A stretch of DNA of 43,725 bases from JANQTF01 sp036835375 (GCA_036835375.1 DAITMB010000033.1:1-43725), one strand, 5' to 3'; positions 9,346-18,357 are shown, counted from the first letter of the stretch. Program-made: numbers and translations. The notes: a model not told the origin generated them from the letters alone.

Positions 9346-11430
9346 ATGAAACATTACCGTACCCTGTTGTTGCTGGCCTTTCTCGGGTCAGCGCCCTTGC
9401 TCTATTCTCAGACCGAACTTGGCTATCGCTATCAAGCAGTGGCACGTGACCTCGGTGGTGGCCTGCTTAGCAACCAATCCATTTCGCTTGAGTTTTTGGT
9501 CCATGTAGGGGCCAGTTCGGGTCCCGTCGTGTATGAAGAAACGCACGCACTCACGACCAATAGCGTCGGGCTGTTCCACGCAGTCATTGGAAATGGTAGC
9601 GCAGTGCAGGGCACTTGGGCTCAAGTCGATTGGACCACGGGCGAATACTACCTCGAAGTCAAAATCAATGGCTTCAGTGCGGATATTTCTCGGCTGGAGT
9701 CGGTACCGTTCGCCAAGGTAGCGACCAACATGGGCTTGCGCGACCTCCGGGACGTGGCATCGCAAGAGCCACTGATCGACCAGGTAATCAAGTGGAATGG
9801 GAGTGAATGGGTTCCTGCATCTGACAACGCGGGGATTAACTACACAGCCGGGACAGGGATTGCGATCAATGGGGCGAGCATTGTGAACACAGCCCCGGAT
9901 AAAGTCATCACCCTTGCCAGTGGCGGCGCCACGACGGTCAGCGGTAGCTATCCCAATTTTACCATTAGCTCCACCGATCTGGTCAATGATGCTGACGCAG
10001 ATCCACTCAATGAAATTCAGACACTGTCGATTACGGGAACCAGCCTCGCCCTTTCCAAAAATGGCGGCACCGTGACCATTCCCCAAAAAACCTATACCGC
10101 GGGCACAGGGATCTCCGTCGTGGGCACGGTGATCATCAATACCGGCGACACCAACGCGGCGGATGACGTGACCATCGGGAGCAATGCGGGTGGTGACCTC
10201 GGTGGCACCTATCCTGCGCCTCAAGTATTCAAACTGAGGGGTCGGCCTGTCGATGGGATCATGCCGTCGCTCAATCAGGTGCTCACTTGGAATGGAAGCA
10301 CCTGGAAGCCCCTCCCTCCTCCCCAGAGCCCTTGGACTAAAATCGGCAACCATGTATCGCTGGCATCCGGGAGCGTCGGCATTGGCATCACTTCACCCAA
10401 CGACTTGCTACAAGTCCATTCGAACTCCTCTGGTGCGACTGCACTCCGCCTCACCAACACAACCACGGGTTCTTCGATTGCCGACGGATTTTGGATCGGT
10501 TACGCGGGTTCCAATGCAGCGTATGTCTATAATTATGAAAATTCGCCGATCATCTTCGGAACCTCCAATACCGAGCAGATGCGACTCACCCAAGCAGGAA
10601 GGCTCGGGATCGGAACGCTCAGCCCGAACGGCAGGGTAGAAGTGATCCACGACGCGACGGAGGCCAATCCCCACTTGTTGCTGTCTGAGCTGGGTAACAC
10701 AGATTTTGCTCGAATCAGATTTCAGAATTCCTCGGGCAGCACCTACTGGATACTTGGCGGTAAAACATCTACCAGCGCTGCCTTAGCTGCATTTTCGCTC
10801 TCCCATAGCACCGGCGGGACCATCATTCACGCCCAACCTACAGGCAAGGTAGGTCTCATGACCAGTAGCCCGACGGGAGATTTACACCTGAAACAAAGCA
10901 CTCCTTTTTGGAATTTTGGTGGAGGATTGATCTTTGAAGAAAACGGATTCTCTACCAACAACTGGCAGATGCTCCACACAGGCCTACACTTTAGCTTTGT
11001 GGAAAACAACATCCGGAGATCCTACATTGAGGTCGGCACAGGCAACTGGGTGCAGCCCTCGGATCAGCGATTAAAACAGGACATTGTCCCGCTGGCACCA
11101 GTACTATCGCGAATGATGAACCTCCGCCCAGTGCAATATCATTATGTGGGGCAAGAAGGACAGCCCCTCACGATGGGTTTTTTGGCGCAGGAGGTGATCA
11201 GCGTGTTTCCCGAACTCCGTCACGAGGCCGAAGATGGATATTTAGGGCTGGCCTACCGGGACTTTGGCATCCTGGCAGTGAAAGCCATTCAAGAGCAGCA
11301 GGAGATCATCGGGCAGCAGACAGCCGACATGGTAGCGCTTCGTGACCGCATAGCTGCACAAGAAGCAGAAATGATTTTGTTGAAGCAGGCCCTTGATGCG
11401 CTCCAGCAAGCCTTGTCTCAGGACGAATAG
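9346..11430 (+). CDS. Secreted tail-fibre-like protein with S74 intramolecular chaperone domain
   Basis: 694 residues from the ATG at 9346, which opens directly into a signal peptide (MKHYRTLLLLAFLGSAPLLYS). The in-frame ATG at 9280 would place 22 residues before it. The N-terminal motif FRYQ-type (GYRYQAVARDLGGGLLSNQ) is shared by many Bacteroidota exported proteins. The middle (about 150-550) is Gly/Thr/Asn-rich and beta-structured with fibre-like repeats (YTAGTGI occurs twice, near 165 and 250). The C-terminus is a peptidase S74 chaperone: SDQRLK (Ser572, Lys577), GFLAQEV and the final helix (about 640-694). In this family the domain helps trimer folding and then cuts itself off. There is no phage gene nearby, so it is more likely a cell-surface fibre than a prophage tail protein. 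Confidence 0.88.
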   Translation: MKHYRTLLLLAFLGSAPLLYSQTELGYRYQAVARDLGGGLLSNQSISLEFLVHVGASSGPVVYEETHALTTNSVGLFHAVIGNGSAVQGTWAQVDWTTGEYYLEVKINGFSADISRLESVPFAKVATNMGLRDLRDVASQEPLIDQVIKWNGSEWVPASDNAGINYTAGTGIAINGASIVNTAPDKVITLASGGATTVSGSYPNFTISSTDLVNDADADPLNEIQTLSITGTSLALSKNGGTVTIPQKTYTAGTGISVVGTVIINTGDTNAADDVTIGSNAGGDLGGTYPAPQVFKLRGRPVDGIMPSLNQVLTWNGSTWKPLPPPQSPWTKIGNHVSLASGSVGIGITSPNDLLQVHSNSSGATALRLTNTTTGSSIADGFWIGYAGSNAAYVYNYENSPIIFGTSNTEQMRLTQAGRLGIGTLSPNGRVEVIHDATEANPHLLLSELGNTDFARIRFQNSSGSTYWILGGKTSTSAALAAFSLSHSTGGTIIHAQPTGKVGLMTSSPTGDLHLKQSTPFWNFGGGLIFEENGFSTNNWQMLHTGLHFSFVENNIRRSYIEVGTGNWVQPSDQRLKQDIVPLAPVLSRMMNLRPVQYHYVGQEGQPLTMGFLAQEVISVFPELRHEAEDGYLGLAYRDFGILAVKAIQEQQEIIGQQTADMVALRDRIAAQEAEMILLKQALDALQQALSQDE

Positions 11431-11458
11431 CTTTGTCGGAGAAACTTTATTCCTCAGA

Positions 11459-11490
11459 AGCGCCGACCCATCATCAGGAGGGTCGGCGCT
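11459..11490 (+). terminator. Rho-independent terminator after the S74 gene
   Basis: Perfect 11-bp inverted repeat AGCGCCGACCC / GGGTCGGCGCT with a 10-base loop, followed by TTGGTTTTCTT. It lies 28 bp after the stop of the S74 gene and insulates it from rpsO. Confidence 0.85.
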
Positions 11491-11612
11491 TTGGTTTTCT
11501 TACATACGTTGGAGAAAATGAGCAGGAGAAACGGCGTGACGCAGGGTTGGGAGGACTCTCCCAAACTTTTTGGGATGCCTAGAAAGTTCTCTAAAATTGA
11601 CCAAATTCCTCT

Positions 11613-11643
11613 TTTGCGAATTGGGGATAAGCTTGTATATTTG
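11613..11643 (+). promoter_or_regulatory. Bacteroidota-type promoter of rpsO-pnp
   Basis: TTTG (11613-11616), 19 bases, then TATATTTG (11636-11643), matching the -33 TTTG and -7 TAnnTTTG consensus for the primary sigma factor of this phylum. It ends 37 bp before the rpsO start codon, leaving a leader of about 30 bases. Confidence 0.75.
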
Positions 11644-11680
11644 CCCATTCAAAAAGAAGCACTGACAAAGAAGTCGTTAC

Positions 11681-11956
11681 ATGTATATCTACAAGGAACT
11701 GAAAGAGGAGATCTTCGAGAAGTACGGCCACAAAAGAGAAGCCGCTGACACAGGTTCTGCTGAGTCTCAGATCGCCCTCTTCACGTATCGTATCTCTCAA
11801 TTGACCGAGCACCTCAAGCAGCACAAAAAAGACGCATCCACACGTCTCGGACTGCAGCGTCTGGTAGGGAAGCGTCGCCGTATGCTGGACTATCTGAAAG
11901 ATTCTGACATCGAACGCTACCGTGCGGTAATCAAAGAATTGGGGATTCGCAGATAA
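11681..11956 (+). CDS. rpsO: 30S ribosomal protein S15
   Basis: 91 residues, close to the usual 89. The four-helix S15 fold is recognisable from EIFEKYG, DTGSAESQIALFTYRISQL, LTEHLKQHKKDASTRLGL and the highly conserved RLVGKRRRMLDYL. It binds 16S rRNA early in assembly of the small-subunit platform. It precedes pnp by 48 bp, the conserved rpsO-pnp order. No Shine-Dalgarno sequence precedes the ATG, as is usual in this phylum. Confidence 0.98.
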   Translation: MYIYKELKEEIFEKYGHKREAADTGSAESQIALFTYRISQLTEHLKQHKKDASTRLGLQRLVGKRRRMLDYLKDSDIERYRAVIKELGIRR

Positions 11957-12004
11957 TTCCCATTTTTTTTCGCCTACGCTGCCGCGTATGACCCTCGCCT
12001 ATCC

Positions 12005-14257
12005 ATGAATGTAATCAAAAAAACCACGACCCTCCCTGATGGTCGCTCGCTCTCCTTAGAAACAGGAGCGCTAGCCAAGCAGGCGGACGGGGCTGTGCTG
12101 TTGACTTGCGGAGATACTGTCCTCCTGGCAACGGTTGTCGCACGCCACGACATCAACCTCGAAACAGATTTTTTGCCCTTATCTGTGGATTACATGGAGA
12201 AATTCTCCGCCGCAGGTCGTTTCCCAGGAGGCTTTTTTAAGCGCGATGGTAGAATGGGCGAATTGGAGGTACTCACCTCACGATTGATCGACAGGGCCAT
12301 TCGCCCGTTGTTCCCGGAAGATTACCACGCTGATACCCAGGTCATGGTGCAGCTTTTGTCTTCCGATTCAGATGAGCAACCCGATGCACTCGGTTGTCTG
12401 GCAGCTTCGGCTGCTATCATGGTTTCGGACATTCCGTTTGAAGACCCCGTATCGGAAGTGAGAGTCGCTCGCATTAACGGGCAATTCGTCGTCAATCCTT
12501 CATTTTCCGCGATGGAAAACTGCGACCTCGACCTCATGGTTGCAGCCACCAATGACTCCGTCAACATGGTGGAAGGTGAGATGAAGGAAGTCTCCGAAGA
12601 GGTGATGCTGGAAGCCGTTCGCGTGGCCCACGAGGCCATCAAAGTTCTCAACAACCTCCAGATTGAGCTCAAAGCCGCTGGTGGCAAGCCCACCCGCGAA
12701 TACGACAAGCTGGAACTACACGCAGACCTGTATGAGGACATTCGCGTCCGGATTGCTCCAACTGTAGAAGAAGTCACGCGCGGATTTTTCCCAAAGCAGG
12801 ATCGCTCAGAAAAAATTAAAGCCGTCAAAACTTCTGCAAAGGAAGAATTGAAGGAAAAGTATGCTGAATTGGATTACTTCGACGTGCGCTTTGCCACGTA
12901 CTTCAAATCCATTCAGAAAGATGTCGTTCGAAACATCGTCGTGGATGATGGTGTGCGTCTGGACGGCAGAAAAACCACAGACATCCGCCCCATATGGGTG
13001 CAAGCAGCCTTGCTGCCCCGCGCGCATGGGTCATCGGTATTTACCCGTGGCGAGACGCAAGCACTTTGCACCGCTACCCTCGGAACCAAGTACGACGAGC
13101 AGACCATTGACACAGCTACTTTTAGAGGTGCCAAGCGATTCATGCTTCAGTATGAATTCCCGGGGTTCTCTACTGGTGAGGTGAAGCCCAACCGCACGCC
13201 TGCTAGAAGGGAAATTGGTCACGGAAACCTCGCTGAGCGGGCTCTCAAACCTGTGATTCCGATCGATACGCCATACACCATTCGGGTTGTATCTTCAGTG
13301 CTTGAGTCCAATGGCTCCAGTTCGATGGCCTCCGTTTGTGGAGGAACACTCGCCCTGATGGACGCGGGAGTGCCCATTACCGGGCCTGTATCCGGCATCG
13401 CCATGGGACTCATTACCACTGAAAAAGGCTATGCAGTGCTTTCCGACATCCTCGGTGATGAAGACTTTCTCGGAGACATGGACTTCAAGGTAGCAGGGAC
13501 CTCCAAAGGACTCACTGCTTGCCAGATGGACATCAAAATTCGCGGTCTGTCTTACGAAATTTTGGAAAAAGCCTTGGAACAATCCAAAGCTGGCCGCGCA
13601 CATATTTTGAGCGAAATGCTTCAGGCGCTGCCTGAGCCACGCAAGGAAGTGTCCCGCTATGCCCCTCGTTTCTTTGTGATGGACGTGCCACATGACATGT
13701 TCGGAACTGTGATCGGACCGGGCGGAAAAATCATCCAGGAAATCCAGAAGATAACCGGCGCACAGATCAGCCTCGAAGAAGGCCCTGGAAATGTGGGTAC
13801 TGCGACCATTTCGGCTACCAGTGCCGACGCTGTAGAAGCTGCTGTCCAGAAGATCCGCCAACTGGTGGTTGTTCCCGAAGTCGGAGAGATCTACAAAGCG
13901 AAAGTCAAATCCATCATGGAATATGGCGCTTTCGTGGAGTTTTTGCCCGGCAAAGAGGGGCTGCTGCACATTTCGGAGATCTCCTGGGAAAGATTGCCCG
14001 CGATGGAAGGCGTGTTCAGCGTCGGAGATGAGATCGAGATCAAGCTGGTGGGGTTGGATGAGCGCTCCGGAAAGTTCCGCCTTAGCCACAAAGTCTTGCT
14101 TCCTAAGCCTGAAGGCTATGTGGATCGCGACGACTCAGAGCGTCCCCGTGGGGACCGCCCTCGTGGAGACCGTCCCAGTGGAGATCGCCCTCGCGGAGAT
14201 CGTCCGGGGGGAGACAGGCCACGTGGAGATCGGGACCGCGGACCTAAGAGGTACTAA
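12005..14257 (+). CDS. pnp: Polyribonucleotide nucleotidyltransferase (PNPase)
   Basis: 750 residues against about 711 in E. coli. Two RNase PH domains (about 1-230 and 310-545) flank a helical linker. Catalytic residues of the second are visible in LGDEDFLGDMDFK: D487, D493 and K495, matching E. coli D486, D492 and K494. A KH domain (GTVIGPGGKIIQEIQ, about 560-615) and an S1 domain (VGEIYKAKVKSIMEYGAFVEF, about 625-695) follow. It degrades RNA 3' to 5' using phosphate. The extra length is a disordered tail of six RP-x-GD repeats (about residues 713-742), then DRG and a basic end. It is co-transcribed with rpsO and ends at a strong terminator. Confidence 0.98.
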   Translation: MNVIKKTTTLPDGRSLSLETGALAKQADGAVLLTCGDTVLLATVVARHDINLETDFLPLSVDYMEKFSAAGRFPGGFFKRDGRMGELEVLTSRLIDRAIRPLFPEDYHADTQVMVQLLSSDSDEQPDALGCLAASAAIMVSDIPFEDPVSEVRVARINGQFVVNPSFSAMENCDLDLMVAATNDSVNMVEGEMKEVSEEVMLEAVRVAHEAIKVLNNLQIELKAAGGKPTREYDKLELHADLYEDIRVRIAPTVEEVTRGFFPKQDRSEKIKAVKTSAKEELKEKYAELDYFDVRFATYFKSIQKDVVRNIVVDDGVRLDGRKTTDIRPIWVQAALLPRAHGSSVFTRGETQALCTATLGTKYDEQTIDTATFRGAKRFMLQYEFPGFSTGEVKPNRTPARREIGHGNLAERALKPVIPIDTPYTIRVVSSVLESNGSSSMASVCGGTLALMDAGVPITGPVSGIAMGLITTEKGYAVLSDILGDEDFLGDMDFKVAGTSKGLTACQMDIKIRGLSYEILEKALEQSKAGRAHILSEMLQALPEPRKEVSRYAPRFFVMDVPHDMFGTVIGPGGKIIQEIQKITGAQISLEEGPGNVGTATISATSADAVEAAVQKIRQLVVVPEVGEIYKAKVKSIMEYGAFVEFLPGKEGLLHISEISWERLPAMEGVFSVGDEIEIKLVGLDERSGKFRLSHKVLLPKPEGYVDRDDSERPRGDRPRGDRPSGDRPRGDRPGGDRPRGDRDRGPKRY
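14141..14230 (+). repeat. 15-bp tandem repeat encoding the PNPase tail
   Basis: Six in-frame 15-base units, each encoding R-P-(R/S/G)-G-D. The units differ at synonymous positions (for example CGT CCC against CGC CCT), so the array is old enough to have diverged or is held by selection on the protein. Confidence 0.9.
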
Positions 14258-14275
14258 TTTAGACTGATATCACTG

Positions 14276-14311
14276 TCGCTCTGGCCCTCCCCGGTCGGAG
14301 CGATTTTTTTT
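14276..14311 (+). terminator. Terminator after pnp
   Basis: Stem TCGCTC/GAGCGA (14276-14281 with 14298-14303), with an inner GC-rich loop that can pair further, followed by eight T residues. Confidence 0.8.
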
Positions 14312-14408
14312 GTGGGGCAAGTGTCCGTGAAGTAGAAAAAAATGCCGCCACGTAAGATTCACTGGAGAATTCTTCCCTTCTCATGGGTTAGGGTATTTGT
14401 GCCCTCGG

Positions 14409-14416
14409 TATATTTG
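14409..14416 (+). promoter_or_regulatory. -7 element (TATATTTG) upstream of the epimerase gene
   Basis: A perfect TAnnTTTG match 57 bp before the start codon of the epimerase gene. I see no good TTG at the -33 distance, so the promoter is probable but incomplete. Confidence 0.5.
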
Positions 14417-14472
14417 TCCCGAAAGAAAAGTTATTTGCGCTTTTTCCTTATTCACTTGATCTCATTCCTACC

Positions 14473-15465
14473 ATGAATATCCTCATTACCGGAGGCGCTG
14501 GCTTCATCGGTTCTCACCTCACAGATGCTTTGCTGGCGATGGGTCATACCGTCAAATCGCTTGATAACCTGATCACTGGACGAATCGACAACCTCAAGCA
14601 CCTACTGGATCATCCCCATTTCGAATTTGTGAAAGGAGATGTGACAGATCCCGAAGCGATGGAGCCGCTGATCGCGTGGTGTGATCACTGCTATCACCTG
14701 GCTGCACCTGTCGGCGTCAAGTATGTGATGGATCATCCTGTGAGGACGATTCTGGACAATGTGAGAGGGATCGATACGGTGCTGTCTTTGGTACATATGT
14801 ATCGCAAGCGCGTGATGGTCGCTTCCACGTCTGAGATATATGGAAGAAGCCTCGATCTGCTCGATAGAACACATGTGGCTAAGCTCAAAGAAGATGATTA
14901 TCGTGTCGAAGGATCCACGAGAAATCACCGCTGGGCCTACGCAAACACCAAGGCGATGGATGAATTCCTGGCGTTTGCCTATCACAAAGAATATGGAACA
15001 GAGGTCGTGATCGCCCGCTTTTTCAACACCGTGGGGCCCCGCCAACTGTTTGACTATGGGATGGTCATTCCCAATTTTGTGTCCAAGGCATTGGCTGGCG
15101 AAGACGTAGAAATCTTCGGATCCGGCAATCAAAAGCGAAGCTTCATGCACGTGAAGGACGCCGTGAGGGCTGTGACTGAATTGATGCTCACAGGCAAAGG
15201 GGTGGGCGAAGAGTTCAACGTGGGGAATCCCATCGAGATCACCATGAACGAGCTGGCCGAAAAAGTCATCGCCAAAGCTGGCAGCCACTCAAAAGTCATC
15301 CACCGCGATTACCTTGATGTGTATGGACCCGGCTATGAAGACATGAACCGCCGCACTGCCGACATCTCCAAGTTGTGTAATACCCTCGGCTTCGAAATGG
15401 AATACACCCTCGACGATATTCTGGAAGACGTGATCAGCCATTTTCGGGAAAAAATATCAGCATAA
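14473..15465 (+). CDS. NAD-dependent epimerase/dehydratase, UDP-glucuronate decarboxylase-like
   Basis: 330 residues, an extended short-chain dehydrogenase. The NAD-binding GGAGFIGS lies at 7-14 and D31 is placed to bind the adenosine ribose. The active site is ASTSEIYG (S118-S120) with YANTK (Y156, K160). The later motifs ARFFNTVGPRQ, SKALAGEDVEIFGSGNQKRSFMHVKDAV and FNVGNPIEIT match the UDP-xylose synthase/UDP-glucuronate decarboxylase branch best, but dTDP-glucose dehydratases and C4-epimerases are close relatives, so the substrate stays open. It would supply a nucleotide sugar for surface polysaccharide. No glycosyltransferase gene lies next to it. It is a single-gene unit with its own promoter element and terminator. 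Confidence 0.88.
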   Translation: MNILITGGAGFIGSHLTDALLAMGHTVKSLDNLITGRIDNLKHLLDHPHFEFVKGDVTDPEAMEPLIAWCDHCYHLAAPVGVKYVMDHPVRTILDNVRGIDTVLSLVHMYRKRVMVASTSEIYGRSLDLLDRTHVAKLKEDDYRVEGSTRNHRWAYANTKAMDEFLAFAYHKEYGTEVVIARFFNTVGPRQLFDYGMVIPNFVSKALAGEDVEIFGSGNQKRSFMHVKDAVRAVTELMLTGKGVGEEFNVGNPIEITMNELAEKVIAKAGSHSKVIHRDYLDVYGPGYEDMNRRTADISKLCNTLGFEMEYTLDDILEDVISHFREKISA

Positions 15466-15493
15466 TCCTCTTCTTCCTTCATTTTGTCTCCGA

Positions 15494-15530
15494 GCCAGCG
15501 ATGAAACACTTCATGAGATCTGGCGTTTTT
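15494..15530 (+). terminator. Terminator after the epimerase gene
   Basis: Outer stem GCCAG/CTGGC (15494-15498 with 15520-15524) encloses an inner ATGAA/TTCAT stem, followed by GTTTTT. It lies about 30 bp after the stop codon. Confidence 0.65.
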
Positions 15531-15726
15531 CTTTGTATTCGCTCTGTCCCTCGATAAGGCAAATCCATGCGCTCAATACTTCATTCTTATGGCAGTAGCT
15601 GAGAAAACTGTATGCCAGAGGACGATGCAATAGCAAGATGAGGAGCGAGGAAATAAATACATGTGCCTGATCAAACAGTGCTAAAACAATCAATCATTCG
15701 GGCAAAACATCAAGACTGGGAATGAT

Positions 15727-16386
15727 ATGACGATGGAAGTGGCGGACAAACCTATTTTTCTTTATGTGTTCGACCCATTGTGTGGGTGGTGCTACGGTTT
15801 TCACCCCGTACTCAATCGCATCACGGAGGAATACAAGGACCGCTTTGAATTTCAAGTCATCTCGGGTGGCATGGTGCGAGGTGATCGGGTAGGGCCGATC
15901 GGAGAAGTCGCCCCTTACATTCGAAATGCCTATCAGACGGTGGAGCAACGAACAGGAGTAAAGTTCGGAGAAGGATTTTTAACAGGAATTTTGGAAAAAG
16001 GGGAAGCCATATTTGCCTCAGAGCCCCCTGCGAAGGCAATGATTGTGCTGAAACAGCATGTGCCCACACGACAGATCGCCATTGCAAATGCCATTCAGGA
16101 AGCTATATATGATCAAGGCGTAGAACCCGCTTTGGCAATTTCCTACGCAGGTGTTGCGAGAAAATTTGGGGTAGATCCCCAGACCATGATCGCTCAAATG
16201 GATTCGGATCTGGTGCATCAATTCATGGAAGAGGAGTTTGAGACCAGCGCCCAACTTGGGGTTCAGGGATTTCCTACCGTCTTTTTACTCACACAAACTC
16301 ATCGATTTCTTCTGGCTCGGGGTTATGTGCCCTACGAAGATTTGGAGCAGGCCATCGGGCAAGCCTTTGCTTACATGCAAGCTTAG
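15727..16386 (+). CDS. DsbA-family thiol-disulfide protein (FrnE/2-hydroxychromene-isomerase-like branch)
   Basis: 219 residues. A thioredoxin-fold start (IFLYVFDPLCGWC) carries a CGWC active site (C19, C22), with the cis-proline at P183 (GFPTVF). The long helical insertion between them (about 60-170) is typical of DsbA-like proteins. There is no signal peptide, so the protein should be cytoplasmic, which fits the FrnE-like branch better than periplasmic DsbA. Its likely role is redox chemistry on an unknown partner. The start could be the ATG at 15727 or at 15733. It is convergent with the DUF3108 gene, 35 bp apart. Confidence 0.85.
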   Translation: MTMEVADKPIFLYVFDPLCGWCYGFHPVLNRITEEYKDRFEFQVISGGMVRGDRVGPIGEVAPYIRNAYQTVEQRTGVKFGEGFLTGILEKGEAIFASEPPAKAMIVLKQHVPTRQIAIANAIQEAIYDQGVEPALAISYAGVARKFGVDPQTMIAQMDSDLVHQFMEEEFETSAQLGVQGFPTVFLLTQTHRFLLARGYVPYEDLEQAIGQAFAYMQA

Positions 16387-16421
16387 GAGGAGACTAAATT
16401 GATCAGATTCGGTCGAAAGAC

Positions 16422-17246
16422 CTAGGGCACCAGACTCGTCATAGGGTGAAGAAGCCCTCGTGTATCGATCAAATCAGCCGCGAGCGATCCTATAAGCAAT
16501 TCGGTCTCGATCCGAAGGGGAATTTTATTTTCGTCATCCGATATCCAAAATCGAATCGTACTTCCGTCGGTGATCATGCCCACCTCCTCCACGAGGAGAT
16601 CAAATTTGATTGCCTGATAAGATTTGCCCTCCACCTTGATGACTTCCCGCGCGAGCACCTTGGCCTCCAGCTGGTAGGGCCTCCGGTCGATAAAATTGTG
16701 CATTTCGATCCGATCTCCTACCCGCAGCTTGCGATGATCATATTTGGCGCGGGCATAGTAAAAGGCCGAAATCACATCTTGCACGTCCACCGGTACCTGA
16801 TACAGGCTCTCCTTCTTGTAGTTATCGATATTTTTGGCTTGATGAGCGATTTGGTCAAAATGAATCTCGCTATAAGAAGAGTAACTCCCTTCCCGAATTC
16901 GCCGATTGAACTGCCACGAAATGAGCGCTTCTTCATCGCAATAGGATTCATAGACGTCATTGAGCTTATAAAACCACTCAAAGGAAGGATGAGTATAACC
17001 TTTTCCTACGATGTGATAGCAGGGGCGCCCGTTGCGGCGTGAGAGATAGGGCTTCACCTCCATCTCCATGTATCCGGCAGTCACGAAACCGTAATGCACC
17101 CGGAATTTCAGCCATTCGCCACGAGCAAAGGTACTGTTGTCCACACTCCGTAGCTGGGTGCTAGACTCAACATCCTGTGTGGGCTGACCTGCAAGAAGCA
17201 ACACACCTATGAGGAGCAGCGGAAACGTCACATGTCGGAAACTCAT
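16422..17246 (-). CDS. DUF3108 family exported protein
   Basis: 274 residues from the ATG at 17246, which opens into a signal peptide (MSFRHVTFPLLLIGVLLLAGQP). The longer frame starting at 17321 would put about 25 charged residues ahead of it. Beta-rich DUF3108 features are GEWLKFRVHYGFVTAGYMEMEV near the start, DVQDVISAFYYAR in the middle and FWISDDENKIPLRIE near the end. Members are periplasmic or outer-membrane-associated proteins of unknown function, probably with a barrel-like lipid-binding fold. A divergent gap of over 1 kb filled by other minus-strand genes separates it from the LRR gene. Confidence 0.85.
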   Translation of the reverse strand: MSFRHVTFPLLLIGVLLLAGQPTQDVESSTQLRSVDNSTFARGEWLKFRVHYGFVTAGYMEMEVKPYLSRRNGRPCYHIVGKGYTHPSFEWFYKLNDVYESYCDEEALISWQFNRRIREGSYSSYSEIHFDQIAHQAKNIDNYKKESLYQVPVDVQDVISAFYYARAKYDHRKLRVGDRIEMHNFIDRRPYQLEAKVLAREVIKVEGKSYQAIKFDLLVEEVGMITDGSTIRFWISDDENKIPLRIETELLIGSLAADLIDTRGLLHPMTSLVP

Positions 17247-17406
17247 AGGCGGCGGAGGTTTTTTGTTCAAAGCGAAGTCGTTAAATTCCTCCTTACAACG
17301 AAAAAAAAGTGTGATTCGCACCCATGGATTTTGCTTGGATCATGGCGAATGCGACAGGTTTTGGGATAGCAACGATTTGCGCATTTCAAGATGCTGAAAT
17401 TGGCGA

Positions 17407-17946
17407 TTACTTAGAAGGGCTGATTTTGGAGCCTAGCTCAGCGCGGCATAAGGCTAGCAGAATGGCGCGATCACCGACATGGTCAATGGCAGGGAGGTAA
17501 ACATAGGTTGCCGAATTTCGATCTGTGTAGAGTAACAACCAGTTGCGGTACACACGCGCGTGATCAATTACTGCCCAAGTAAGGAACATTCGGTAGCCTT
17601 CGCCTGCGATGGTGAGACCTGTGGGATCAAAGGTCACGTCTTGCGGGCCGCGGAGAAGGAGATTTCCCCTGACCATGTACCAAAGTGACAGCAAATGAAA
17701 ACCGGACATGACCAAGAGAAGCGCGACGAAATAAATCAGCCATCCCTTATCAAGGGACTGAAAAGTGTCCCCTCCGCGGAGGAAGAGAAATAAGCTGGCA
17801 ATTCCGAAGACAATCAAAAAGGTGGGGCGATAAAGATAGCGTCGTATTCCCAGCTGAAGGAAGGGGCCAACCGGAATCTCTTGAGAAAATCTCACAGTTT
17901 GGAGGGAAGTTCCGAGGGAGGAATCAGGCGCTTGTGGATCATTCAT
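17407..17946 (-). CDS. Small membrane protein with YcxB-like C-terminal domain
   Basis: 179 residues from the ATG at 17946; an upstream in-frame TTG (17961) would add five. Two membrane helices (about 43-59 and 68-92) are followed by a beta-rich domain (GPQDVTFDPTGLTIAGEG, then FLTWAVIDHARVYRNWLLLYTDRNSATYVYLP). That order matches YcxB-like proteins, a family of unknown role related to bacterial PH-like domains. The preceding gene on the same strand also encodes a small membrane protein, 72 bp upstream. Confidence 0.7.
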   Translation of the reverse strand: MNDPQAPDSSLGTSLQTVRFSQEIPVGPFLQLGIRRYLYRPTFLIVFGIASLFLFLRGGDTFQSLDKGWLIYFVALLLVMSGFHLLSLWYMVRGNLLLRGPQDVTFDPTGLTIAGEGYRMFLTWAVIDHARVYRNWLLLYTDRNSATYVYLPAIDHVGDRAILLALCRAELGSKISPSK

Positions 17947-18018
17947 GTGCTGAAGGTACAAGGATAGAAGGTACTTCCCGAAATCTCCATGCGAGGCTCC
18001 CTGTTGCAGGGCAACTGA

Positions 18019-18357
18019 TCAATCGTTGCGCTGGAACAACGACATGACGCGTTCGTAGATCGGATCTACAAAAAACAAAAAACCAATGCCCATTCCTACA
18101 AATAAGGCACCGGGTGTATGGAGAGTGACTGTGGCGGCAAGTCCGAAAAAGAGGAAGGCCAGAAAAAATGCCCAGTTAAATGATTTTGGCTTTGAGCTGG
18201 AAGATGGCTTGTCTTTTTCTTTGCGGGACTTGGCGCGGTGACCCTCCTGCTGTGCTTGAGGGATGCGCACGTGCGCCTCGGGGTTTTGGCGTTCGTCGTC
18301 TTCTACGATGTCGAATTCGTGAATATCAAATGGCGATTCTTTCTCTCCGAAGTTCAT
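18019..18357 (-). CDS. Hypothetical two-helix membrane protein
   Basis: 112 residues. The first 60 are hydrophilic, acidic then Lys/Ser-rich (KSRKEKDKPSSSSKPKS), and look disordered. Two hydrophobic helices follow (about 61-77 and 82-98), separated by a short turn, with a basic end (YERVMSLFQRND). I do not recognise a family. It is first in a probable two-gene unit with the YcxB-like gene and divergent from the LRR gene, 64 bp away. Confidence 0.65.
   Translation of the reverse strand: MNFGEKESPFDIHEFDIVEDDERQNPEAHVRIPQAQQEGHRAKSRKEKDKPSSSSKPKSFNWAFFLAFLFFGLAATVTLHTPGALFVGMGIGFLFFVDPIYERVMSLFQRND

Noticed and set aside
9346..11430. Prophage tail-fibre gene
   Set aside because: A signal peptide, a Bacteroidota-type N-terminus and ordinary chromosomal neighbours argue against a prophage.
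13295..14089. Minus-strand frame of 264 codons over pnp
   Set aside because: His- and Phe-rich antisense of a strongly conserved gene.
14141..14230. CRISPR-like array
   Set aside because: The 15-bp repeats are direct, without spacers, and encode the PNPase tail in frame.
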